From Streptomyces coryli (GTDB taxonomy: Bacteria > Actinomycetota > Actinomycetes > Streptomycetales > Streptomycetaceae): a stretch of 52,599 nt of DNA. Shown in pieces: positions 8,431 to 16,586 of this stretch. Numbering within the stretch: position 1 is the stretch's first letter; every line of letters begins with the position of its first letter. Where the stretch lies: positions 1-52,599 of the forward strand of contig NZ_JAAKZV010000026.1 of the NCBI RefSeq assembly GCF_011044975.1, in the 5' to 3' direction. A program made the position numbers and the translations under genes. The notes below the pieces were generated by a model that was given only the letters and a program-made list of their open reading frames with translations, did no database searches and was not told the DNA's origin.

Positions 8431-9744
8431 TCAGACCTCGCGACTGCGCAGATTGAGCCCCAGCTTCTGGAACTGCTCGACCGGCCGGTGGTAGCCCCGC
8501 TCGATGTGGTGGACGCCGCGCAGGGTGGAGGGGCCCTCGGCGGCGGCTCCGGCCAGGACGGCGGAGAAGCCCGCCCGGATGTCGGGCATGGTGACGTCGC
8601 CGCCGCGCAGCTTCGACACCCCGCGGACGACGGCGGAGTGTGCCGCGCCCGTGTCGTGGTAGCGGCAGGCCGGGCCGCCGAGGCAGGTGTCGTAGACCTC
8701 TATTTCGGCGCCCATGCTCTGCAGCGCGGGCACGTACGCGAGCCGGTTCTCGTAGACCGTCTCGTGCAGCACCGACATCCCGGACGCCTGGGTGAAGAGC
8801 ACCATCAGCGGGGTCTGCCAGTCGGTCGCGAAGCCGGGGTGGGTGTCGGTCTGGACCGCCGCCGAGCGCAGGCCGTTCGGGGCGGAGGCCATGATCCAGT
8901 CGTCGGTGATCTGGAACTCGGCGCCCATCCTGGCGAGGGTGGTGATCGGCGTCACCAGGCGGTCCTGCGGGCAGCCGTGGACGCGCACCTCTCCCCCGGT
9001 GACCAGCCCGGCCACCAGATACGAGAACGCCTCGATGCGGTCGCCGCCGAGCCGGGTCTGCGCGCCGTGCAGCCGCTCGACGCCCTCGACCACGATGCGG
9101 CGCTCGGGACTGAAGGAGATGCCGGCGCCCATCCGCTGCAGGAACAGGGCGAGTTCGACGATCTCGGGCTCGGTCGCGGCGTTGCGGATCACGGTGCGGC
9201 CCTTGGCCCGTACGGCGGTCAGCAGCACCGTCTCGGTAGCCCCGACGCTCGGGTACGGGAGGTCGATCCGGGTGCCGCGCAGCTCCTTCGCGCGGGCGTG
9301 GATGCCGTCCTCGGCGATGTCCACCTCGGCGCCGAAGGCGCGCAGCGCGTCGACGTGGAAGTCGACCGGGCGGCGGCCGATCGGATCGCCGCCGACCAGC
9401 GGGACGAAGGCCTCCCCTGCGAGGTGGAGGAGCGGGCCGAGCATCAGGATCGGGATGCGGTTCAGGCCGGTGAAGGCCTTGGCCACCCCGGCGTTGGCGA
9501 CCGGGCCCGGCACCACGGTGATCTCGCTGTCGTCGCGCTCCACCCGCATGCCGATGTGCTCCAGCATCGCGGCGGTGAGACCGGCCTCGCCGACGTCGGG
9601 GGCATTGCGGATGACGCTCGGCCCGTCGCCGAGCATCGCGGCCACCATGTGCTTGCTGACCGCGTTCTTGGCGCCGCGCACAGTGACGTCCCCGCGCAGC
9701 GGTCCGGAGGGCTCGATCTCCCACAGCTTCTCGGTAGTCGTCAT
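8431..9744 (-). CDS. murA: UDP-N-acetylglucosamine 1-carboxyvinyltransferase (MurA, Cys-to-Asp type)
   Basis: First committed step of peptidoglycan synthesis: transfers enolpyruvyl from PEP to UDP-GlcNAc. The 437-aa protein has GAKNAVSKHM (Lys26-Asn27, substrate binding), PSVGATETVLLTAVRAKG, REPEI-like TEPEIVELALFLQRMGA, and DIRAGFSAVLAGAAAEG with the late Arg. The active-site loop reads VGGDPIGRRPVD, with Asp120 where E. coli MurA has Cys115. Asp there is known from Mycobacterium tuberculosis and gives intrinsic fosfomycin insensitivity. The gene stands alone, convergent with ndgR. Confidence 0.95.
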   Translation of the reverse strand: MTTTEKLWEIEPSGPLRGDVTVRGAKNAVSKHMVAAMLGDGPSVIRNAPDVGEAGLTAAMLEHIGMRVERDDSEITVVPGPVANAGVAKAFTGLNRIPILMLGPLLHLAGEAFVPLVGGDPIGRRPVDFHVDALRAFGAEVDIAEDGIHARAKELRGTRIDLPYPSVGATETVLLTAVRAKGRTVIRNAATEPEIVELALFLQRMGAGISFSPERRIVVEGVERLHGAQTRLGGDRIEAFSYLVAGLVTGGEVRVHGCPQDRLVTPITTLARMGAEFQITDDWIMASAPNGLRSAAVQTDTHPGFATDWQTPLMVLFTQASGMSVLHETVYENRLAYVPALQSMGAEIEVYDTCLGGPACRYHDTGAAHSAVVRGVSKLRGGDVTMPDIRAGFSAVLAGAAAEGPSTLRGVHHIERGYHRPVEQFQKLGLNLRSREV

Positions 9745-9798
9745 CCGAGCAGCCTACGGACCGCTTCGCGGGCGGCGGTCAGCGGCCCGCCGACCGCA

Positions 9799-10557
9799 TC
9801 AGGACTCCGGCGGTCGCCTGCGGTTCTGCCAGGCCGCGTAGGCCACGAAGAGGCCGAGCACCGAGACGGCGCCGACCAGGCCGCCCACCGCCGCGCCCGC
9901 CGCGCCGGCCAGGCCCTCGCCCGCGTCGCCCTCGGAGAGGCCCTCGTACAGGCCGAGGGCGAGCACCAGCGCCGCGATCACGCCCACCGCCGCGTACAGC
10001 CGCCAGGTCACGAAGTACTTCCGGCCCGGGGCCGGCGGCACCGCGGCGAGCTGGGCCGCCGGGCCCTCACTGGCCGCGCGCGGGCGCTTGAAGTACGCGT
10101 ACGTCGCCCACACCCCGCACCCCTCCCAGCCGTCCGGCGCCAGCCGCGCCGCCAGCTGCGGGCGGTCGCCGAGCACCAACTCCCTGCGGTACTCCCAGCG
10201 TTGCGGCTGCTCGGCGTCGCGGCGGCTGATGAAGCGGCCCAGCGGATCGACCCGGTGCAGCTCCCAGCCCTGCTCGCCGTACTCGTTCAGCAGCCGCTCG
10301 TCGGCCGAGGCGCCGGCGGACCAGCGCCACTCCTCGGCGCCCGCGGGCGGCCCGGCAGCGGCGTCGCCCTCACCGGCGAGCTGTGCCGCGAACTCGTCCA
10401 CCGGGCCGAACTCCTCCTCCGGCTCCGCCCCGGTCTCCTCCAGATACGCCGTGAGGTCGGCGACGGTCGCGGCCCGGCGCTCCGCCGGCATGCCGCGCTC
10501 CTCCAACCCGTCGCCGAGCGCGTCCAGATACCGCTCCGTTCCCCGTCCGCCGGTCAT
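9799..10557 (-). CDS. HAAS/DUF1700-like membrane protein paired with PadR
   Basis: A 252-aa protein from ATG 10557. Residues 1-55 (RYLDALGDGLEERGMPAERRAATVADLTAYLEETG..DEFAAQLAGE) resemble the HAAS/DUF1700 domain commonly encoded beside PadR regulators. The middle (ERLLNEYGEQGWELHRVDPLGRFISRR..) is DUF2812-like, with a second related stretch ending DGWEGCGVWATYAYFKRP. Two C-terminal membrane helices follow (YFVTWRLYAAVGVIAALVLALG; GLVGAVSVLGLFVAYAAW). Its ATG overlaps the PadR stop (ATGA). It probably transmits a membrane signal or modulates PadR output; the mechanism is unknown. Confidence 0.8.
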   Translation of the reverse strand: MTGGRGTERYLDALGDGLEERGMPAERRAATVADLTAYLEETGAEPEEEFGPVDEFAAQLAGEGDAAAGPPAGAEEWRWSAGASADERLLNEYGEQGWELHRVDPLGRFISRRDAEQPQRWEYRRELVLGDRPQLAARLAPDGWEGCGVWATYAYFKRPRAASEGPAAQLAAVPPAPGRKYFVTWRLYAAVGVIAALVLALGLYEGLSEGDAGEGLAGAAGAAVGGLVGAVSVLGLFVAYAAWQNRRRPPES

Positions 10558-10892
10558 CGGACTCCCCCCTTGTTCAGCATCGCGCGTACGGATTCGTCGA
10601 AGGCCAGCCACAGCCGCCCCTGCTCGCCGAGGACCTCCCGCCCGGCGTCCGTCAGCCGGTAGTAGCGCCGCCCGGGACCGCGTTCGGTCGCGCGGAACTC
10701 CGCGGCCAGCAGGCCCGCTTCCTCCAGCCGGTTGAGCACCGGATAGAGCGTGCCCCCCTTGATCTGGCCGAGCCCGGCCCCGTCGAGCCGCTTGGCGATC
10801 TCGTATCCGTAGCTCTCGCCCTCGGTCAGCGCGGCGAGCACCAGCAGGTCGAGTACGCCCTTGAGCCAGCTGGCCCGGCGGTCCGCGGTCAC
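10554..10892 (-). CDS. PadR-family transcriptional regulator
   Basis: A 112-aa winged-helix regulator: WLKGVLDLLVLAALTEGESYGYEIAKRLDGAGLGQIKGGTLYPVLNRLEEAGLLAAE. The GTLYP and LxxLExxGL signatures are classic PadR-s1. The GTG start at 10892 overlaps the stop of the upstream membrane-protein gene (GTGA), and its stop overlaps the next ATG (ATGA), so all three genes form one coupled operon. It probably represses this operon from ACCTAGT repeats around the promoter at 11680-11714. Confidence 0.92.
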   Translation of the reverse strand: MTADRRASWLKGVLDLLVLAALTEGESYGYEIAKRLDGAGLGQIKGGTLYPVLNRLEEAGLLAAEFRATERGPGRRYYRLTDAGREVLGEQGRLWLAFDESVRAMLNKGGVR

Positions 10893-11629
10893 ACGGTCTC
10901 CGGATTCGGGTGCGGATGCGTTACGGGCGCGAGCGCCAGCAGGTCCCTGGCGGTGAGGGCGAGCGAGGCGAGGGCCACCACCAGCAGGCTGCCGGTGACC
11001 AGATACAGGGCCGTGAGGCCGACGGCCACGAAGGCGAACAGCGGGATCCGCGACGCCCCTTGGTAGAGCCCGGCCAGCGAGAGGACGACAACGGAGAGGG
11101 CGGCGGCCAGATGGATGCTGCCGGTGAGATCGGCGAAGAGGGCGATGAGCAGCCCCCGGTAGACGAGGCTGCCGCAGACCCCGTCGACGACCGCGACCGC
11201 CAGCGCGAGCCGGCGCTCGGCAGGCGTGCGCGGCAGCATCGGCTCGACGTCCGCGAGGCCCGGCACGTTGCGCCCCTCCGCCGCGAGCTTCCGCACCTGC
11301 ACCGTGCCGAGCACGATCGCCACGCAGAAGCATCCGACGACGGCGACGCCCGCGAAGGACCACTTCGGCGCCACCAGACCCGCATCCGCTGCGCTCACCC
11401 CCGGCGAGAGCAGCAGGGCGGCGCCCGCCAGCGCCCCCAGGGCGACCCAGGCGGCGATGAGCTGCGTGTAGTAGCGGGTCAGCGCGCCGGCGTCGTGCTC
11501 GCGGCGGCGCTTGAGGTCCGCGTACATACGGCGGCCGAGCCACGGGTCGAGCACGGCCAGATATGCGGCGATCACCAGGGCCAGGACCAGGCCGGCCCCG
11601 GAGAAGTCCGGTGCTATGTCGAGCTGCAT
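10889..11629 (-). CDS. CPBP-type (Abi) membrane protein lacking catalytic residues
   Basis: A 246-aa polytopic membrane protein, first gene of the PadR operon. Helix pattern and the block VVDGVCGSLVYRGLLIALF..VVLSLAGLYQG match CPBP intramembrane proteases. The normal EExxxR motif reads G153-S154-L-V-Y-R158, so both glutamates are gone, and the second-motif His (FGLAHLYQG) is Gly187. The Arg, YRG and LYQG framework remains. It is therefore probably an inactive relative acting as a membrane scaffold or sensor. ATG 11629 follows GGGGGA. Confidence 0.8.
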   Translation of the reverse strand: MQLDIAPDFSGAGLVLALVIAAYLAVLDPWLGRRMYADLKRRREHDAGALTRYYTQLIAAWVALGALAGAALLLSPGVSAADAGLVAPKWSFAGVAVVGCFCVAIVLGTVQVRKLAAEGRNVPGLADVEPMLPRTPAERRLALAVAVVDGVCGSLVYRGLLIALFADLTGSIHLAAALSVVVLSLAGLYQGASRIPLFAFVAVGLTALYLVTGSLLVVALASLALTARDLLALAPVTHPHPNPETV

Positions 11630-11679
11630 GTGCGGTCCCCCATCGCTTTCCGGTGCCGGATTCCGCCGGCGCTGACTAG

Positions 11680-11714
11680 ACCGTAGAGCGACCTAGTTAG
11701 GAATGCAACCTAGT
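11680..11714 (-). promoter_or_regulatory. Promoter and ACCTAGT operator repeats of the PadR operon
   Basis: Leftward, TTGCAT (11703-11708) and TACGGT (11680-11685) are separated by 17 bp, a good housekeeping promoter with a leader of about 45 nt. The heptamer ACCTAGT occurs at 11691-11697 and 11708-11714 (17-bp period), inside the spacer and against the -35 box. That is a natural place for PadR repression. Confidence 0.6.
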
Positions 11715-11799
11715 CGGTGACACCACCCTACGGGGATGCGGACCCCCGGGGTCGGTGCGGTAGCTTGCGGGACGACCACCTGCGTACCCCGGAGCCCCC

Positions 11800-12591
11800 G
11801 TGACCGATCCCCAGCCGCCCGAGAGCGAGAGCACCCCGCCGCCGCCCGGCGAGGAGGACGCGACGCAGGTCATCCCGCCGGTGCCGCCGCCGCACGAGAC
11901 CCCGCCGCAGGAGTCCACGGCGGTGATGCCGCCCATCGCCGCCGAGCCACCGCCCCCGCCGCGGCCCCGCGCCCCAGAGCGCCGCGTTCCGGTACGGGCC
12001 TGGGTCGCCGTCGCCGCGATCGCCGCCTGCGCGATGGCGGGGCTCGGCATCGGGGCGATCATGACCGCCGGCGACTCCGACCCGGCGCCGGCCGACGCGA
12101 AGCCGACGAGCAGCAGCTCCGAGGACGCGAGCCCCTCCCCCGACAGCCCGTCGCCCTCCGCCTCGCCGACCGGCCCCTCGCCGGTGCTCGGCGGCCCGTA
12201 TCTGCTGGTCAACGCGGACACCGGCGCCGCGGCCGACGTACGCGGCGCCTCGGTGGACGACGGGGCGCCGGTGATCGCGTTCAACCGCGCCGGCACCCCG
12301 AATCAGCGCCTGACCCTCATCGACGTGGGGAACGGCATGGTGCAGATCAAGGTCGAGCACTCCGGCAAGTGCCTGCAGTCCGACCCGGCCACCCCCGACG
12401 CCCCCGTACAGCAGCTGCCCTGCGCGGACAGCGACGTCCAGAAGTGGCGGCTCACCCCCGACGGGGACGCCTACACGCTCTCCGTCGCCAACGGTGAGAC
12501 GGCCCTCGGCACCGGCCCTCCCGACGCCGACGGCCTGACGCCGCTGCAGCTCCAGCAGCCGGGGCAGCGCTGGACCTTCGCTACGCCGTGA
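11800..12591 (+). CDS. Membrane-anchored ricin-type beta-trefoil lectin protein
   Basis: A 263-aa protein. The N-terminus (1-65) is a Pro/Glu-rich cytoplasmic segment. One membrane helix follows (about 67-90, VRAWVAVAAIAACAMAGLGIGAIM), then a Ser/Pro linker, then a RICIN-like domain from about residue 127 (GGPYLLVNADTGAAADVRG..NQRLTLIDVGNGMVQIKVEHSGKCLQSDPATPDAPVQQLPCADSDVQKWRL..). The GKCL...C pair and QKW/QRW motifs are the QxW-type repeat features. It probably binds carbohydrate outside the cell. The start is GTG at 11800. It is convergent with the TetR gene, 12 bp apart. Confidence 0.8.
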   Translation: MTDPQPPESESTPPPPGEEDATQVIPPVPPPHETPPQESTAVMPPIAAEPPPPPRPRAPERRVPVRAWVAVAAIAACAMAGLGIGAIMTAGDSDPAPADAKPTSSSSEDASPSPDSPSPSASPTGPSPVLGGPYLLVNADTGAAADVRGASVDDGAPVIAFNRAGTPNQRLTLIDVGNGMVQIKVEHSGKCLQSDPATPDAPVQQLPCADSDVQKWRLTPDGDAYTLSVANGETALGTGPPDADGLTPLQLQQPGQRWTFATP

Positions 12592-12603
12592 GCCCGGCCG
12601 GGA

Positions 12604-13296
12604 TCACGCCGTGATACCCGCCAGGATGAGGTCGACCCCGGCCAGGAACTGCTCCCGGTCGTCGTGGTCGCGCACCTGGTCCGCGACGGCCCGGGTGAAC
12701 GGGTAGTCCGCGGGATCCAGCCCCTGCCACGCCGCCGCCACCGCGCCGAGCACCTCGGCGCGGTCCGCGTCGGGCCCGAGCGTGCGGGCGTACGCGACGT
12801 TCGCGGCGTGCTGCCCGGCGGCGCCCAGGACGTAATGCATCAGCGCCGAGGCCGCCACGAACCAGCCGCTCTCCGGCACCCCCAGCTCACGCACCTGCTG
12901 CCCGAAGCGCTCCAGGATCCGCGGCGGCACCGGCCGCTCGGGCCCGCGGGAGAGCTGCCCGGCGAGCTGCGCGGCCAGCCACGGGTGCCGCTCGATCGCG
13001 CCGAACAGGCCGAGCGCGACCGCCCGGACCCCCTCCTGCGGTGAGGCCGGCCGCCCGGCGGGCTCGCGCGCCAGCGCGGCGGCGACGACGTCGTCGGTCG
13101 CGGCGTCGAGCAGCTCGCCCTTGTTCGCCACATGCCAGTAGATCGCCCCCGGCCCGGTGGCCAGCCGCTCGGTCAGCGCCCGGAACGTCAGCCCGCCCTC
13201 ACCCGCCGCGTCGAGCAGCTCGACGGCAGCCTCGATGATCCGCTCCCGGGAGAGCGCGTCCGTACGCCGCTGCGCCTTGCGCGTCCTTGCTGTCAC
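12604..13296 (-). CDS. TetR-family repressor of the adjacent FAD monooxygenase
   Basis: A 230-aa regulator. The N-terminal HTH (SRERIIEAAVELLDAAGEGGLTFRALTERLATGPGAIYWHVANKGELLDAATD) is of the TetR class (AIYWHVANKGELL), followed by a TetR_C-like ligand domain. The GTG at 13296 is chosen because coding composition and the TetR homology begin there; the frame stays open upstream across the monooxygenase gene but is not coding. Divergent from the monooxygenase with two palindromes between them, it is probably an autoregulated, ligand-responsive repressor. Confidence 0.9.
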   Translation of the reverse strand: MTARTRKAQRRTDALSRERIIEAAVELLDAAGEGGLTFRALTERLATGPGAIYWHVANKGELLDAATDDVVAAALAREPAGRPASPQEGVRAVALGLFGAIERHPWLAAQLAGQLSRGPERPVPPRILERFGQQVRELGVPESGWFVAASALMHYVLGAAGQHAANVAYARTLGPDADRAEVLGAVAAAWQGLDPADYPFTRAVADQVRDHDDREQFLAGVDLILAGITA

Positions 13297-13315
13297 GCCA
13301 CCATTTTGACATTTC

Positions 13316-13356
13316 TGGAACGGTGTTCCAACCTGAATCACTGGAACGACATTCCA
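13316..13356. promoter_or_regulatory. Two palindromic operators in the tetR/monooxygenase intergenic region
   Basis: TGGAACGGTGTTCCA (13316-13330) is a perfect 6-3-6 palindrome. TGGAACGACATTCCA (13342-13356) is the same with one mismatch. Centres are 26 bp apart. They lie in the 78-bp gap between divergent start codons, as expected for dual repression by the TetR protein. Confidence 0.8.
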
Positions 13357-13374
13357 GACATCCAGGAGCACACC

Positions 13375-14493
13375 ATGAACACCCACGTCACGATCATTGG
13401 CGCCGGCCTCGGCGGCCTCACCCTCGCCCGCGTCCTGCACCTCAATGGCATCCCCGCCACGGTCTACGAGGCGGAGGCCTCGCCCGCCGCCCGCGCCCAG
13501 GGCGGGATGCTCGACATACACGAGGAGAACGGCCAGCCGGCGCTCCGGGCGGCGGGCCTGATGGACGAGTTCCGCGGCCTCGTCCTGGAGGGCCGCGAGG
13601 CGACCCGGGTCCTCGCCGCTGACGGCACCGTCCAGCACGAGGACGACAGCGAGCGCGGCCGCCCGGAGGTGCAGCGCGGGGAGCTGCGGCAGCTGCTGCT
13701 CGACTCGCTCCCGGCCGGCAGGGTCCAGTGGGGACGCAAGGTCAGCAGTGTCCGTGCCCATGGCGGCGGGCGGCACGAGGTGATCTTCGCCGACGGCACC
13801 ACCGAGGTCACCGACCTGCTGGTCGGCGCGGACGGCGCCTGGTCCCGGGTCCGCCCGCTGCTCTCCGACGCCACCCCCGCCTACACCGGCACGTCCTTCG
13901 TCGAGACCTGGCTGCACGACGGCGACGCCCGGCACCCGGCGGCCGCGAAGGCGGTCGGCGGCGGGTCGCTCTTCGCCCTCGCGCCCGGGAAGGGCATCCA
14001 GGCGCACCGGGAGAGCGGCGGCACGCTCCACACGTATGTGGCGCTGTCCAGGCCGCAGGAGTGGTTCGCGGCCATCGACTTCACCGACGCCGCCGCGGCC
14101 GCCGCGCGGGTCGCCGCGGAGTTCGAAGGCTGGGCGCCGGAGCTCACCGCGCTGATCACCGACGCCGACGCCGGGCCGGTGTTGCGCACCCTCAACGCCC
14201 TGCCCACCGGGCACCACTGGGACCGGGTACCGGGCGTGACCCTGCTCGGCGACGCCGCCCACCTCTCGATCCCGAACGGCGAGGGCGCCAACCTGGCCAT
14301 GCTCGACGGCGCCGAACTCGGCACCGCGCTCGCCGCGCACCCGGACGACATCGAGGCCGCCCTCACCGCCTACGAGCAGGCCATGTTCCCCCGCAGCGAG
14401 GCCGCCGCCACCGACGGCGCCGAGCTGCACGAGCTGCTCTTCGGCGACAACGCGCCCTGGGGCCTGATCGACATGTTCAACGGCGCGGCGTAA
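13375..14493 (+). CDS. FAD-dependent monooxygenase (TetX-like family)
   Basis: A flavoprotein hydroxylase of 372 aa. The N-terminal Rossmann motif is VTIIGAGLGGLTLARVLHLNGIPATVYEAE (GxGxxG..E). LLVGADGAWSRVRPLL is the GD/DG motif, and LLGDAAHLSIPNGEGANLAMLDGAELG is the second FAD motif (GDAAH, with PNGEG in place of the common PxxGxG). Layout and residues are like TetX and related tetracycline/aromatic hydroxylases, but the substrate cannot be read. AGGAG precedes ATG 13375. It is controlled by the divergent TetR, so it probably responds to a small-molecule substrate. Confidence 0.92.
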   Translation: MNTHVTIIGAGLGGLTLARVLHLNGIPATVYEAEASPAARAQGGMLDIHEENGQPALRAAGLMDEFRGLVLEGREATRVLAADGTVQHEDDSERGRPEVQRGELRQLLLDSLPAGRVQWGRKVSSVRAHGGGRHEVIFADGTTEVTDLLVGADGAWSRVRPLLSDATPAYTGTSFVETWLHDGDARHPAAAKAVGGGSLFALAPGKGIQAHRESGGTLHTYVALSRPQEWFAAIDFTDAAAAAARVAAEFEGWAPELTALITDADAGPVLRTLNALPTGHHWDRVPGVTLLGDAAHLSIPNGEGANLAMLDGAELGTALAAHPDDIEAALTAYEQAMFPRSEAAATDGAELHELLFGDNAPWGLIDMFNGAA

Positions 14494-14600
14494 TCCCGGT
14501 ACTCCCGCGGGCGTACCGCCGAGCTCCTCCTCCGGATCGATGCCGGACATACCCCTCGGGGGCATGCTGGCAGATGCACCCGACAGGCAGGAGCCGCAGC

Positions 14601-15248
14601 ATGCTGCTGATCGAAGTCTTCGCGCCGCAAGGCGTCTTGAGCGGCCGCGAGCGGGAAGCGCTGGGCCGCCGCATCGTCGACGTCCTCCTGGTCGAGGACG
14701 AGTCCCACGCCCCCGAGATCCTCGACGCCCAGCGCGCCCTCACCCAGGTTCTCATCCACGAGCCGGCCGCCTGGGTGCTCGGCGGCCGGCCGCCGGCCGA
14801 CCCCGCCGATCCGCCGCGCTATCTGGTACGGGTCACCGCGCCGGCATCGTGGCGCAAGGAGCTGAGCGGCTACGCCATCGAGAAGATCACCGAGGCGCTG
14901 GCCGAGACGGAGTGGACGGCCGGCCGGGATCCGGAGCGGGTACGCCGCGAACCGCACGCGACCGTGCTCGTCGACGGCATCACCGAGGGGGGCATCGGAC
15001 TCCAGGGCAAGGCGATGAGCACGATGGAACTGATGGAGCTCATGAGCCGCCCGTACCGCGACGCCACCGCCGCCCGCCCTGCGCCAGACCTCCCGCCGGA
15101 CACGGTGATCGACCCGATCTGCGGCATGCGCGTGGAGCTGGACGACGCCGCGATCACCCTGGTCCACGACGGCGTGACCTACGGCTTCTGCCACGGCCTC
15201 TGCCGCCGCGCCTTCGCGGACGAGCACGGGGGGCCGCTCGGGCAGTAG
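14601..15248 (+). CDS. Tautomerase-like protein fused to a YHS metal-binding domain
   Basis: A 215-aa protein. Residues 1-145 (LLIEVFAPQGVLSGREREALGRRIVDVLL..) have the tautomerase/MIF-superfamily strand-helix pattern. After an initiator Met the next residue is Leu, so the catalytic Pro1 of true tautomerases is absent. Residues 168-205 are a YHS domain (VIDPICGMRVELDDAAITLVHDGVTYGFCHGLCRRAF) with Cys174, Cys197 and Cys201, which bind metal in relatives. GGAG precedes ATG 14601. It lies 107 bp after the monooxygenase. Function unknown. Confidence 0.75.
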   Translation: MLLIEVFAPQGVLSGREREALGRRIVDVLLVEDESHAPEILDAQRALTQVLIHEPAAWVLGGRPPADPADPPRYLVRVTAPASWRKELSGYAIEKITEALAETEWTAGRDPERVRREPHATVLVDGITEGGIGLQGKAMSTMELMELMSRPYRDATAARPAPDLPPDTVIDPICGMRVELDDAAITLVHDGVTYGFCHGLCRRAFADEHGGPLGQ

Positions 15249-15428
15249 CCGGTATCCGGTCCCCGGCGACCTATGTCCGGTTTGCGCTACGAAGTTGCCG
15301 CGCTCCGTGTCGCGGCGCCCAAGTCGTGGGCGGGACAGGCGACTCTGGAGGCTCGACAGGGCTGCGACGGACGCGCGGACGTACCCGCGCCATCCGGACA
15401 TCCATCGCGTGTGCCGGATATCGTGCTT

Positions 15429-15510
15429 TTGTTGAATGTGTAACAAGTAGCTACTCTGAGAGCACTTGTACACCGTAGGTGAACAGCCGCCTCCGATGTG
15501 ACAAGTGCAC
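15429..15510 (+). promoter_or_regulatory. Promoter and ACAAGT repeats upstream of the AraC gene
   Basis: TTGTTG (15429-15434), 17 bp, TACTCT (15452-15457) is a good promoter. A perfect 10-bp palindrome AGTAGCTACT (15446-15455) overlaps the -10. ACAAGT occurs at 15443 and 15501, and inverted (ACTTGT) at 15464. Nothing else is recognisable in 15249-15554. Confidence 0.5.
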
Positions 15511-15554
15511 TGTGGCGCACGGCGCGTCACCTGCCGAGAAGCCATGGGGGCCAG

Positions 15555-16562
15555 GTGAACGGGGACTTACAGACACCGATCTCGCGCCTGTCGGTGCGTA
15601 CCGCCGACCGGGACGAGGCCAAGGCCATCGCCGTCGACGCGTTCGGCGTCAGCCGGTTCGAACTCCCCGCGGGAGCCGAGGACTTCACGGCCGGCTTCGA
15701 CATCATGCGGCTGGGCCGGATGACCGTGGGCTGTCTGGCCTTCTCGTCGCCGGTCGGCATCGCGTTCGCCGGCGACGACCACTACCGGGTCAGCGCGGCG
15801 CTGTCCGGCTCGGTGACGTGGTGCCGCGACGGGGGCGAGGAAGGTGTCGCCGACGAGCGGCAGGCGGCGACGTTCAACCCCGGCGAGGAGTTCACGCTCC
15901 GGACCCCGGCGGCCGCGTCGCTGATCCTGGTCTTCCAGATCTCCGGCGATACGTTCCGCCGTCACCTGGAGTCCCTCCTCAGCCGCCCGCTCACCCAGCC
16001 GCTGGAGCTGGAGCGCACCCTGGACACCGGCGCAGGACCGGGCGGCAGCTGGTCACGGCTGGCCACGCTGCTGGTGCAGGAGCTCGCCCACCCGGAGAGC
16101 CTGATCCCGCACAAGGTGATGGGGAAGACCACCGAGGACCTGCTGCTCACCGGCCTGCTGATGGCCGCAGGGCACCGCTACGGCGAGGAGCTGCTCCGGC
16201 CCACCGCACCGCTGCGCCCGGCCACGGTCAAGCGCGCGCTCGACGCCATCCACGCGGACCCGTCCCGCCCGCTCACCACGACCGAGCTCGCGGACATCTC
16301 CCGGGTGAGCGCCCGCCGGCTGCAGGAGTCCTTCCGGCATTACGTGGGCATGACCCCGCAGTCGTATCTCCGCCAGGTCCGGCTGGACCGGGTACACGAG
16401 GATCTGGTCGCGGGAAATCCGTGGGAGCAGAGCGTGAGCGAGATCGCGCAGCACTGGGGATTTACGCATATGGGCAGGTTCGCGGCCGTATACAAGGACC
16501 GATTCGGCGAGAGCCCTTCGCAGACGCTCGCGGTGGAAGAACCGCATCGCGTGGCCTGCTGA
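15555..16562 (+). CDS. AraC-family transcriptional regulator with cupin-like sensor domain
   Basis: A 335-aa protein from GTG 15555 (VNGDLQTPISRL). An in-frame GTG at 15498 would add 19 atypical residues. Residues 10-180 form an AraC-binding-like cupin domain (DHYRVSAALSGSVTWCRDGGEEG..ATFNPGEEFTLRTPAAASLILVFQIS). Residues 225-325 hold two HTHs (RPLTTTELADISRVSARRLQESFRHYVGMTPQSYLRQVRLDRVHEDL and SVSEIAQHWGFTHMGRFAAVYKDRFGESPSQTL). A strong terminator follows, so it is monocistronic and probably autoregulated. Its target genes are not evident. Confidence 0.9.
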   Translation: MNGDLQTPISRLSVRTADRDEAKAIAVDAFGVSRFELPAGAEDFTAGFDIMRLGRMTVGCLAFSSPVGIAFAGDDHYRVSAALSGSVTWCRDGGEEGVADERQAATFNPGEEFTLRTPAAASLILVFQISGDTFRRHLESLLSRPLTQPLELERTLDTGAGPGGSWSRLATLLVQELAHPESLIPHKVMGKTTEDLLLTGLLMAAGHRYGEELLRPTAPLRPATVKRALDAIHADPSRPLTTTELADISRVSARRLQESFRHYVGMTPQSYLRQVRLDRVHEDLVAGNPWEQSVSEIAQHWGFTHMGRFAAVYKDRFGESPSQTLAVEEPHRVAC

Positions 16563-16586
16563 AAAAATAGCCCGGAAACAGCAGAA

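Noticed and set aside
13297-14565. N-terminal extension of the TetR protein to 653 aa
   Set aside because: The extension is antisense to the FAD monooxygenase; the TetR HTH starts at GTG 13296.
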